The notes below the pieces were generated by a model that did not search any database, was not told the origin of the DNA, and was given only the letters and a program-made list of their open reading frames with translations. A stretch of 51,437 nucleotides of DNA. Source: Pseudomonadota bacterium (lineage in GTDB: Bacteria > Pseudomonadota > Gammaproteobacteria > Steroidobacterales > Steroidobacteraceae). The stretch covers positions 1 through 51,437 of the forward strand of contig JAJZMI010000169.1 in NCBI GenBank assembly GCA_021798335.1. The letters are read 5' to 3'. The position numbers and the translations under genes are program-made. Shown here in pieces: positions 26,667-33,895 of the stretch (position 1 is its first letter; each line of letters opens with the position of its first letter).

Positions 26667-27743
26667 ATGGCCAACGGCATGCGCAGCGTCGTGGTCGACA
26701 AGATCGCCTCGGTGGCCCAAGCGTGCGGCCTCTCGCACGAGGTGCGCGTCGCGGCCGATATCCCGGCCGAGGAGGGCGTGGTGATCGTGGTCGAGGTGCT
26801 GACCAACAAGTCGACGTACAATCAACTGGAGCTCAGCAGCGGCCGCATGGCCAAGGTGCGCAAGGGCGATGTCGTGGTCGGCGCACTGGGACACCGCAAG
26901 GCCCTGTTCGGGTATTCCGGCCACATCCCGCCGGCGGTCAAGGTCGGCGACGTGATCCAGATGCTCAACATCGGCGGGGTCCTCGGGGTGTGCGATTCGA
27001 TCAACCCCGACAAGGGCCAGCCGTTCGACTGCCGGGTGCTCGGCGTCGTGCTGCGCTTTCCCTACCTCGGCGAGCGCATCGGTGTGCCGGCTCGCGTCGG
27101 CCACCGCAAGCTCGACCCGTCGGCGCGTTTGGAGACGCTCAACGTCCCGGTCGTGGCGCTCGCCGGAACGTGCATGGAGGCCGGCAAGACCGCGGCCGCC
27201 TGCGCCGTGATCAGCCGCATGCGCCATCGTGGCCTGACGGTCGATGCGTTCAAGGCCACGGGCGTCTCGCTGCGGCGCGACATTCTCGCCATGGAGGATG
27301 CTGGTGCGCGCCGCTCCGCGATCTTCACCGATTTCGGGGTCGTCACGACCACGCGCAGCAACGGTCCGGCTCTGACCCGGGCGATGCTGACCGAGCTCGC
27401 CGCCGGCAAGCCTGATGTGATCGTGTTCGAGCTCGGCGACGGAATTCTCGGCACCTACGGCGTGGATGCCATCCTGGAGTGTCCCGATATCCGCGCCGCC
27501 CTGACCGGCGTGGTGCTCTCGGCCAACGATCCGGTGGCGGCCTGGGGCGGGGTGAAGCTGCTGCGCGAGCGTTTCGAGATCGAGCCGTGCGTGGTGACCG
27601 GACCGGCCACCGACAATCAGGTTGGTGTCGATCTGATCACGGAGCAGCTGCGGGTGCCGGCGTTCAACGCCATCAGCAGCGGTGCGCAGCTGGGCGAGCA
27701 TGTCATGCAGGCCGTCGGCCTGGTGCGCCAAGGCGAGCCATGA
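26667..27743 (+). CDS. P-loop protein resembling DUF1611/DgcN, candidate N-acylglutamate synthase
   Basis: This 358-residue protein has no standard place in arginine synthesis. Residues 1-155 form an N-terminal domain of unknown fold with LTNKSTYNQLELSSGRMAKV and NIGGVLGVCDSINPDKGQPF. The C-terminal half is a P-loop domain: Walker A GTCMEAGKT (167-175), then DAFKATGVSLRRD (193-205), an acidic strand end VIVFELGDG (251-259), and VLSANDPVAAWGG. The GT-x4-GKT plus ATG arrangement resembles DUF1611 proteins, whose member DgcN is reported to N-acetylate D-glutamate. It sits between argG and argC, overlapping argC as ATGA, in an operon without argA or argJ. A role in acylating glutamate is inference; an ATP-dependent regulator or acyl-ligase is also possible. 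The ATG one base after the argG stop was chosen over a GTG three codons earlier. Confidence 0.6.
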   Translation: MANGMRSVVVDKIASVAQACGLSHEVRVAADIPAEEGVVIVVEVLTNKSTYNQLELSSGRMAKVRKGDVVVGALGHRKALFGYSGHIPPAVKVGDVIQMLNIGGVLGVCDSINPDKGQPFDCRVLGVVLRFPYLGERIGVPARVGHRKLDPSARLETLNVPVVALAGTCMEAGKTAAACAVISRMRHRGLTVDAFKATGVSLRRDILAMEDAGARRSAIFTDFGVVTTTRSNGPALTRAMLTELAAGKPDVIVFELGDGILGTYGVDAILECPDIRAALTGVVLSANDPVAAWGGVKLLRERFEIEPCVVTGPATDNQVGVDLITEQLRVPAFNAISSGAQLGEHVMQAVGLVRQGEP

Positions 27744-28801
27744 GCGAGCGCATTCCCGCCGTGGTGCTCGGCGGCACCGGCTACGTGGCCGGAGAGTTGC
27801 TGCGGCTGCTCGCCGGACATCCGCACTTCGAGGTGCGCGCGGTGATGTCGGACAGCCAGCCGGGCGAGCCGCTCGGGGTGGCCTTCCCCCACCTCGCGGC
27901 GTCCTATGGGGCGGCGTGCTTTCAGCCGCACAACGAGATCCAGTCACTCCTGACCCGCGTGCCGCACAGCGCGGTGTTCTGTGCCGCGCCGCACGGGGTC
28001 TCCGCCCAGCTCATCGATTCGCTGCTCACCGCTGCCGAGGCCGCCGGCACCCGACCGCGCGTGGTGGACATCTCCGCCGACTTCCGATTCCGGTCGGCCG
28101 ACGCCTATCAGCGGGTCTACAAACATCCGCACGGCGCGCCGCAGCGCCTCGCGCAGTTCACCTGCGCCATGCCGGAGCATCTGGCCGCAGCGAGTACGCC
28201 GCACGTGGCTCATCCGGGCTGCTTCGCCAGCGCGGTATTGCTGGCGAGCGTGCCGCTGCTCGCCCGGGGACTGACGCCGCCGCAGCTGTTCGTGTCGGGG
28301 GTGACCGGCAGCACCGGGTCGGGACGCAAGCCGGTGGCGGGCACGCATCATCCCGTGCGTCACAGCGATCTCTATGCCTACAGCGCGCTTGCGCACCGTC
28401 ACGCGCCTGAGATCGCAGCCTGTGCCCACGCTGCGGCGGGTGTGTGGGCGGATATCGCGTTCGTCCCCCATTCCGGACCGTTCGCGCGCGGCATTCACAT
28501 GACGGTGCAGGCGCCGCTGGTGCGGCCGCTCGAGACCGCCGAGGTGATCGGTGCGCTGCGCGAGTTCTATGCCGGATCGCGGTTCGTGCGCGTGCTCGAG
28601 ACGCCGCCGCGCGTGAAGGACGTCGTGGCGAGCAATTACGCGCACCTGAGCGCGGTGAGCGACGGCCGAACGGTGGCCGTGATGTGTACTCTGGACAATC
28701 TCACGAAGGGCGCCGCCGGCGGCGCGGTGCAGTGGATGAACCGGATGTTCGGCCTGGCCGAGACCGACGGTCTGACGGCACCGGCTCCCGGTTGGACCTG
28801 A
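27740..28801 (+). CDS. argC: N-acyl-gamma-glutamyl-phosphate reductase
   Basis: This 353-residue NADPH-dependent reductase makes N-acylglutamate semialdehyde. It has the Rossmann start LGGTGYVAGELLRLL, the catalytic cysteine C161 in HPGCFASA, and SGVTGSTGSGRKP and GIHMTVQAPL in the catalytic domain, with DNLTKGAAGGAVQWMN near the end. The ATG at 27740 overlaps the stop of the P-loop gene (ATGA), so the two are coupled. Whether the acyl group is acetyl or succinyl cannot be told from this enzyme. Confidence 0.93.
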   Translation: MSERIPAVVLGGTGYVAGELLRLLAGHPHFEVRAVMSDSQPGEPLGVAFPHLAASYGAACFQPHNEIQSLLTRVPHSAVFCAAPHGVSAQLIDSLLTAAEAAGTRPRVVDISADFRFRSADAYQRVYKHPHGAPQRLAQFTCAMPEHLAAASTPHVAHPGCFASAVLLASVPLLARGLTPPQLFVSGVTGSTGSGRKPVAGTHHPVRHSDLYAYSALAHRHAPEIAACAHAAAGVWADIAFVPHSGPFARGIHMTVQAPLVRPLETAEVIGALREFYAGSRFVRVLETPPRVKDVVASNYAHLSAVSDGRTVAVMCTLDNLTKGAAGGAVQWMNRMFGLAETDGLTAPAPGWT

Positions 28802-28817
28802 GGCGCAAGAGAACGAC

Positions 28818-29993
28818 ATGAACGCAACGACACCGGTTCATTCCGCGCCGCCCGAGGCGCCCCGCGACGCTCTGGCGCCGGTCTACGCCCAATACCCGTT
28901 CGAGGTCGATCACGCCGAAGGGGTCTGGCTGATCAACGCGCGCGGCGAGCGCCTGCTTGACCTGTACGGCGGGCACGCGGTGGCCGCCCTCGGTTACGGT
29001 CACCCCGGCTGGACCGAAGCGCTGGCCGCCCAGGCGCGCGCCTGCCAGTTCCAGACCAACGCGCTGCCGATGGCGATCCGTGCGCGTGCGGCGCAACGGC
29101 TGCTGGCGTTCTCCCAACTCGATCTCGCCAGCGTATTCCTGGTCAACAGCGGCGCGGAGGCCAATGAGAACGCGCTGCGCCTGGCTCTGCGGGTGACCGC
29201 GCGGCCGCACGTGGTGGCCCTCGAGGGCGCCTTCCACGGCCGCACCGCCGCGGCGGCGGCCGTGACCTGGGGTTCGGAGGCCTGGTACGGCTTTCCCCGC
29301 AAGCCCTTCGATGTCAGCTTCATGCCGCGGCACGAGCCCGGCGCCATCGCCGAGCACGTGACCGAGCGCACGGCCGCTGTCATCGTCGAGCCGGTGCAGG
29401 GCCTGGCCGGCGCCGTCGATCTCGGGGCGCCGTATCTTTCAGCGCTGCGCGAGCGCTGTGACCGGGTCGGCGCGCTGTTGATCTTCGATGAAGTGCAATG
29501 TGGGCTCGGGCGCGTGGGCGCCCCATTCGCCGCCACCCTGTACGGGGTGACGCCCGATCTGCTGACGACGGCGAAAGCGCTCGGCAATGGCTTCCCATGC
29601 GCGGCGCTGCTGACATCGGCGCGGGTATCGGCCGCTTTGAAGGTCGGTGAGCTCGGCACGACCTACGGCGGTGGGCCGATGGCCTGTGCGGCAATGCTCG
29701 CCTGCATCGAGGCGATCGAGTCGCAGCGGCTGTTGGAGAACGTCAGGCACATGTCCGAGATGATCCGGCGCACGTGTCACGTCGGGCCGGTGAGCGCCAT
29801 CCAGGGCGAGGGGCTGTTGCTCGGGCTGCGCATGCGCCGTCCCGCCAAGCAGATCCAGGCCGAACTGCTGCGCCGCGCCATCCTCGCCGGCACGGCGAGC
29901 GACCCGCAGGTCCTGCGGCTGCTGCCGCCGTTCATTCTCCAGGCCTCGCACGTCGAGCTGCTGCGCCGGGCGCTGGCGGACATCGGCGAATGA
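28818..29993 (+). CDS. argD: N-acylornithine aminotransferase
   Basis: This 391-residue class III PLP aminotransferase has LDLYGGHAVAALGYGHP near the N-terminus, NSGAEANENALRLA, FHGRTAAAAA, VEPVQGLAGAV, the aspartate of IFDEVQCGLGR that holds the pyridine nitrogen, and the PLP lysine in TTAKALGNGFP. It converts N-acylglutamate semialdehyde to N-acylornithine with glutamate as donor. The LDLYGGHAV start resembles, from memory, ArgD of Bacteroidetes clusters. A GGCGCAAGAGAACGAC stretch precedes the ATG, and the stop overlaps the transcarbamylase start as ATGA. Confidence 0.92.
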   Translation: MNATTPVHSAPPEAPRDALAPVYAQYPFEVDHAEGVWLINARGERLLDLYGGHAVAALGYGHPGWTEALAAQARACQFQTNALPMAIRARAAQRLLAFSQLDLASVFLVNSGAEANENALRLALRVTARPHVVALEGAFHGRTAAAAAVTWGSEAWYGFPRKPFDVSFMPRHEPGAIAEHVTERTAAVIVEPVQGLAGAVDLGAPYLSALRERCDRVGALLIFDEVQCGLGRVGAPFAATLYGVTPDLLTTAKALGNGFPCAALLTSARVSAALKVGELGTTYGGGPMACAAMLACIEAIESQRLLENVRHMSEMIRRTCHVGPVSAIQGEGLLLGLRMRRPAKQIQAELLRRAILAGTASDPQVLRLLPPFILQASHVELLRRALADIGE

Positions 29994-30991
29994 AGCGCTT
30001 CCTCGACCTGGCGGAGCTGGCCCGCGAGGAGGTGCTCGCGCTGCTGGAGCTGGCCGGACGGCTGGAGCGGCAGCCGGAGCCGCGCGCCCTCGAGGGCAAG
30101 ATCCTCGGCCTGCTGTTCATGAATCCCTCGCTGCGCACGCTCGCCTCGATGCAGGCGGGCATGGCGCGGCTCGGGGGCAGCTCCTTCGTGATCACGCCGG
30201 GACAGGGCACCTGGCAGCTCGAGACACGCCTCGGAGCGGTGATGAGCGGCGCGGCCGCCGAGCACGTGCGCGAGGGCATCCCGGTGCTGGCCTCGTACTG
30301 CGATGCGCTCGGGATCCGCGCCTTTGCCGATGGCCGCGACCTGGCCGCCGATCTGGCCGAGACCAACTTCAACGCGATGGCGGCGCTGACCGGCAAGCCC
30401 CTGATAAACCTCGAGTCCGCCGTAAATCATCCCTGTCAGGCGCTTGCCGACTGGAAGACGCTGGACGATCTGGGCGTGCCGCGACACGGCCGCTTCGTGC
30501 TCTCCTGGGTCTATCATCCGCGACCGCTGCCGTTGGCGGTCCCGGCCGCGGCGCTGCACATGGCGGCGTTGCGCGGGATGGAGGTGGTGGTGCTGCGGCC
30601 GGCAGGCTTTGCGCTGCCGCAGGCGATCATGGACAAGGCTCGCCGCGCCGCCTCGATGAGCGGCGGCTCGATTCGCGAGACCGACGTGCGGCGCGAGGCC
30701 CTGGCGGGCGCGGCCGTCATTTACGCCAAGGAATGGGGTGCGACCGAATGTTACGGCGATACGGCGGCGGATGCGCGTCTGCGCGGTGCGCATGCCGACT
30801 GGTGCGTGCGCGGCGACTGGTTCGAGCATGCGGCGCCGGAGTGTCGCCTGATGCATTGCCTGCCCGTGCGGCGCAACGTCGCCGTGGCCGACGAGGTTCT
30901 CGACGGCCCGCGCAGTGCCGTGCTGCACGAGGCGTACAATCGGCTGACGGCGCAAATGGCGGTGTTGTACCGCCTGCTGAAGGGACTGTGA
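29990..30991 (+). CDS. N-acylornithine transcarbamylase (acetyl- or succinyl-ornithine)
   Basis: This 333-residue transcarbamylase has the carbamoyl-phosphate motif SLRT (47-50, here NPSLRTLAS), HPCQ (147-150) and HCLPVRRN (289-296). It lacks the ornithine-binding motifs of ordinary ArgF and instead has W75-Q-LET, YHPRPLPLAVP and YAKEWG as in acylornithine enzymes. Compared from memory with Xanthomonas N-acetylornithine transcarbamylase, the acetyl marker Glu92 corresponds to A90 and the carboxylated Lys302 to A298. Bacteroides N-succinylornithine transcarbamylase has Pro and a hydrophobic residue there. The overall character is closer to the succinyl enzyme, but A90 matches neither, so acyl specificity is open. 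Product would be N-acylcitrulline. Confidence 0.85.
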   Translation: MKRFLDLAELAREEVLALLELAGRLERQPEPRALEGKILGLLFMNPSLRTLASMQAGMARLGGSSFVITPGQGTWQLETRLGAVMSGAAAEHVREGIPVLASYCDALGIRAFADGRDLAADLAETNFNAMAALTGKPLINLESAVNHPCQALADWKTLDDLGVPRHGRFVLSWVYHPRPLPLAVPAAALHMAALRGMEVVVLRPAGFALPQAIMDKARRAASMSGGSIRETDVRREALAGAAVIYAKEWGATECYGDTAADARLRGAHADWCVRGDWFEHAAPECRLMHCLPVRRNVAVADEVLDGPRSAVLHEAYNRLTAQMAVLYRLLKGL

Positions 30992-31035
30992 CCCGAACAT
31001 GGCTATCGATATTCCGACGAGGACTGCGCACTGAC

Positions 31036-31974
31036 ATGATCATGCAACCCGGCGACCAGGCACTGGCCATACGCGCGCTGAAAAGCGCGGCACCCTACAT
31101 CCGCATGTATCGCGGCAAGACGTTCGTGGTGAAGGTCGGCGGCGGGGTGTTTGTCGAGGAGGCTGCCACGCGCGCGCTCATCGAGCAGATCGCGCTGTTG
31201 CATTATTTCGGTGTCCGAGTGGTGTTTGTACACGGCGGCGGCCCGCAGGTCACGGAGCTGGCCAACGCGCTCGGCCTGGAATCGCGCATGGTGGAAGGCC
31301 GCCGCGTCACCGATCGCCGCTCGATGGACGTCACCACGATGGTGCTCAACGGCACGATCAATACCCGCATTCTGGGCGTGTGCCGCGAGCTGAACGTCGA
31401 GGCCGTCGGAGTCAGCGGGGTCGATGCGGGCCTGGTGCGTGCGCACAAACGCCCGCCGGTGCAGATGACCTCGACTGGCGAGTCGGTCGACTTTGGGTTC
31501 GTGGGCGATATCGACGTGGTCGATCCGGCGGTGCTGCGCACGCTCCTCGACAGCAATCTGATGCCGGTGGTGAGTCCCCTGTCGGCCGACGATACGGGGA
31601 CGCTGCTCAACATCAATGCCGATACGGTGGCCGCCGCCCTGGCCGCAGCGCTCGGCGCCGAGAAGCTCGTCCTGTGCACCGGCGTACCGGGGATCCTCGC
31701 CGATCGTGCCGATCCGGGCTCGCTCATTTCCTACACCGACCTTGCGGGCCTGCGCGAGCTGTGCCAGCAGGGGTGCATCGCCGAGGGCATGTTGCCGAAG
31801 ACCAAGGCCATCGAAGCGGCCATCCGCGGCGGGGTGCGCCGCGTGCACGTGGTGTCGTACCAGGCGCCCGAGGGCATTCTCGGCGAGGTATTCACCAACG
31901 AGGGGACCGGCACGCTGATCGTCGCGGACGTCAATGCGCTGACGCCGGCCGAGCAGCACGGCGCCGGGGGTTGA
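31036..31974 (+). CDS. argB: N-acylglutamate kinase lacking an acetyltransferase domain
   Basis: This 312-residue amino-acid kinase has VVKVGGGVF (phosphate-binding Lys), VHGGGPQVTELANALGL, GRRVTDRRSMDV, INADTVAAALAAALGAEK and the catalytic lysine in GMLPKTKAIEAAIRGG, so kinase activity is expected. The N-terminal extension (IRALKSAAPYIRMYRGKTF) and C-terminal VRRVHVVSYQ strand recall the kinase domain of ArgA/NAGS-K proteins. Unlike the bifunctional Xanthomonas protein of about 450 residues, it ends directly after the kinase domain, so no GNAT acetyltransferase is present. The ATG at 31036 is chosen, with a Met two codons on as alternative; 44 bases separate it from the transcarbamylase. Confidence 0.9.
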   Translation: MIMQPGDQALAIRALKSAAPYIRMYRGKTFVVKVGGGVFVEEAATRALIEQIALLHYFGVRVVFVHGGGPQVTELANALGLESRMVEGRRVTDRRSMDVTTMVLNGTINTRILGVCRELNVEAVGVSGVDAGLVRAHKRPPVQMTSTGESVDFGFVGDIDVVDPAVLRTLLDSNLMPVVSPLSADDTGTLLNINADTVAAALAAALGAEKLVLCTGVPGILADRADPGSLISYTDLAGLRELCQQGCIAEGMLPKTKAIEAAIRGGVRRVHVVSYQAPEGILGEVFTNEGTGTLIVADVNALTPAEQHGAGG

Positions 31975-31976
31975 GC

Positions 31977-33167
31977 GTGAGCCGGCTGTGGGACAAAGGC
32001 GCGCCGCTCGATGAGCGGGTGCTGCGCTTCACCGCCGGGGAGGACTTCAGCCTCGATGAGCGGCTCATCGCCTATGACGTCCGTGCCTCGATCGCGCATG
32101 CCGAGATGCTGCACGAGCAGGGACTGCTTGTGCGGACGGACCTCGAGGCCATTCGCGGCGGTCTGACTGCGCTCGGGCAAGCCCATGCCCAAGGGCAGTG
32201 GCACGTTGAGCTGGCCGACGAGGATGGGCACACCGCCCTGGAGCGCCGGTTGACCGAACGAATCGGTCCTGCGGGAGGTCGGGTTCATCTTGGGCGCTCG
32301 CGCAACGATCAGGTGCTCGCTGCCCTGCGGCTCTATCTGCGCGATGCGCTCGAGGACCTGAGCGCCGGCGCGGTAGCGGTCGCGCAGGCCCTGGAGCGGC
32401 TCGGCGCGCGCGAGCAGACCACGGCGCTGCCGGGCTACACGCACATGCAGCAGGCGATGCCGAGCTCCGTGCCGTTGTGGGCGGGTGGCTTCGCCGCCGA
32501 GATCCGCGACGATGCCGAAGCTCTGCGCCACGTCCATCGTCGCCTGGGCCGCAATCCGCTCGGATCGGCGGCCGGCTACGGCACGCCGGGTCTGCCGCTT
32601 GACCGCGAGGCGACGCGCGCGAAACTCGGCTTCGCGTCCGTGCAGGAACCGGTGACTGCCGTGCAGCTCTCCCGCGGCAAGGCTGAGGCGGAGTTGCTCT
32701 TCCACGTCACCATCCTGCTGCAGGACCTCGGACGGCTGGCCGCCGACGTGCTGCTCTTCTGTACGCAGGAATTCGGCTTCGTGCGGTTGCCGGAGGCGTT
32801 CACCACCGGCTCCTCGATCATGCCGCAGAAGCGCAATCCGGACCTCTTCGAGCTGATCCGCGGCCGCTCGGCCACCGCCCAGGCGTGCCTGCTGGAGGTC
32901 CTGGCCATCTGTGCCAAGCTGCCGTCGGGATATCAGCGCGATCTGCAGCTGTTGAAGTTTCCGCTGTTTCGCGCCATCGATCTGGCGTTGCAGACGCTCG
33001 GCATCCTGCCCGCCGCGCTCGATGCGCTCTCGTTCCGCACCGAGCGTATCCGCTTGGATCCGGCCATCCACGCTGCCGAGGAAGCCAACCGCCTGGTTGT
33101 GAGCGAAGGCATCCCCTTTCGCGAGGCTTACCGGCGCGTGGCGGCGAAGCTGAAGGGATCGGGATAG
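31977..33167 (+). CDS. argH: argininosuccinate lyase, C-terminally short
   Basis: This 396-residue fumarase/aspartase-family enzyme splits argininosuccinate into arginine and fumarate. It has HLGRSRNDQV, GYTHMQQAMPSS with the catalytic Thr-His, and the signature TGSSIMPQKRNPD with the catalytic serine. Family members are usually 440-470 residues. This one stops after EEANRLVVSEGIPFREAYRRVA, so the last 45-60 residues of the C-terminal helical domain are missing. The sequence between motifs (NPLGSAAGYG, LPSGYQRDLQ) resembles Bacteroidetes ArgH, from memory. The start is GTG, two bases after the argB stop. It is the last gene of the operon. Confidence 0.88.
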   Translation: MSRLWDKGAPLDERVLRFTAGEDFSLDERLIAYDVRASIAHAEMLHEQGLLVRTDLEAIRGGLTALGQAHAQGQWHVELADEDGHTALERRLTERIGPAGGRVHLGRSRNDQVLAALRLYLRDALEDLSAGAVAVAQALERLGAREQTTALPGYTHMQQAMPSSVPLWAGGFAAEIRDDAEALRHVHRRLGRNPLGSAAGYGTPGLPLDREATRAKLGFASVQEPVTAVQLSRGKAEAELLFHVTILLQDLGRLAADVLLFCTQEFGFVRLPEAFTTGSSIMPQKRNPDLFELIRGRSATAQACLLEVLAICAKLPSGYQRDLQLLKFPLFRAIDLALQTLGILPAALDALSFRTERIRLDPAIHAAEEANRLVVSEGIPFREAYRRVAAKLKGSG

Positions 33168-33444
33168 ACCGGGTGCGCCGCTGCGCGGCGGGCACGCCCC
33201 TGGCGTCCCCGCGGCGTTCATGACCGCCAATCCCGTCTCGGCCGCCAGATCAGCAAGATCACCGGGAGCTGGATGTGCAGGAAGTGCGCGCGTACGGCCG
33301 CAAAGAATTCCTCCGCCGGCCGCATCGCCACCCGGCGTGCCCCGGACTGTAGAGCCGGCGCACGCCCCAGAGCATGCCCATCCCCGAGCCGTTCGTCCGC
33401 GGTACCTCGCTGGCGCGAGACGCCCGCCCGGAAGGCAGATCGTT
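33168..33444. other. intergenic region between argH and the haemoglobin gene
   Basis: No gene is supported in these 277 bases. A GC-rich imperfect hairpin, GTGC-GCCGC-TGC-GCGGC-GG-GCAC (33173-33194), directly after argH could end the arg transcript, but it has no T-run. The rest resembles neither neighbour; base composition begins to fall toward the AT-richer island that follows. Confidence 0.4.
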
Positions 33445-33876
33445 CTACTTGGTGACGATCTCGGGTTCCATCGCTGCGAGCTTGGCGAGCAGATTGTTCT
33501 GAGCCGCCATCGGGATGTGATGTTGGTCCATGGTGCGCGTCAAGTCGCTGGCCAAGGCATTGAAGGCGGCCTGGGTCACACCGAGATTCGCGTGAATGGC
33601 GTGCATGTTCATATTGAACTTGCAGCCGCCGCCTTCGAGATTGCAAAACTGTATGGTCAGTGCCGCCTTCAGTGCCGGAATACTGGTATGCGCAAAATAG
33701 GCCGCGATCCGCGGATCTGCGCTGGCCCGGTTGACGAACTCGTTGACCATGGATCGCGTGCCGGCGATCCCACCGAACTGCTGGAAGTAGGACGTGGAGG
33801 CCGAGGACACCGGCGAGAAGGCCAAGCCTGCGGCAAGCACACCACTCAACAATGTTGTGGAGAAAATGCGTTTCAT
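33445..33876 (-). CDS. exported group 1 (N-type) truncated haemoglobin
   Basis: This 143-residue protein starts with a signal peptide (STTLLSGVLAAGLAFSPVSSA-S), followed by a truncated 2-on-2 globin: FGGIAGTRSMVNEFVNRASADPRIAAYF, a short central part and MHAIHANLGVTQAAFNAL. H95 aligns with the proximal haem ligand. The B10 position, usually Tyr, appears to be V48, so ligand binding would differ from classic trHbN. Two cysteines (C78, C85) flank an inserted Gly-rich turn and could form a disulfide in the periplasm. The ATG has AAGGTG upstream. It is adjacent to and co-directional with a broken DUF3034 outer-membrane gene, in an AT-richer patch. O2/NO binding or haem delivery is inferred from the family. 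Confidence 0.75.
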   Translation of the reverse strand: MKRIFSTTLLSGVLAAGLAFSPVSSASTSYFQQFGGIAGTRSMVNEFVNRASADPRIAAYFAHTSIPALKAALTIQFCNLEGGGCKFNMNMHAIHANLGVTQAAFNALASDLTRTMDQHHIPMAAQNNLLAKLAAMEPEIVTK

Positions 33877-33895
33877 GTCAAGTCACCTTGGTTGC

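Noticed and set aside
33218-33646. Minus-strand open frame overlapping the haemoglobin gene
   Set aside because: It overlaps the well-supported globin gene in another frame and shows no domain.
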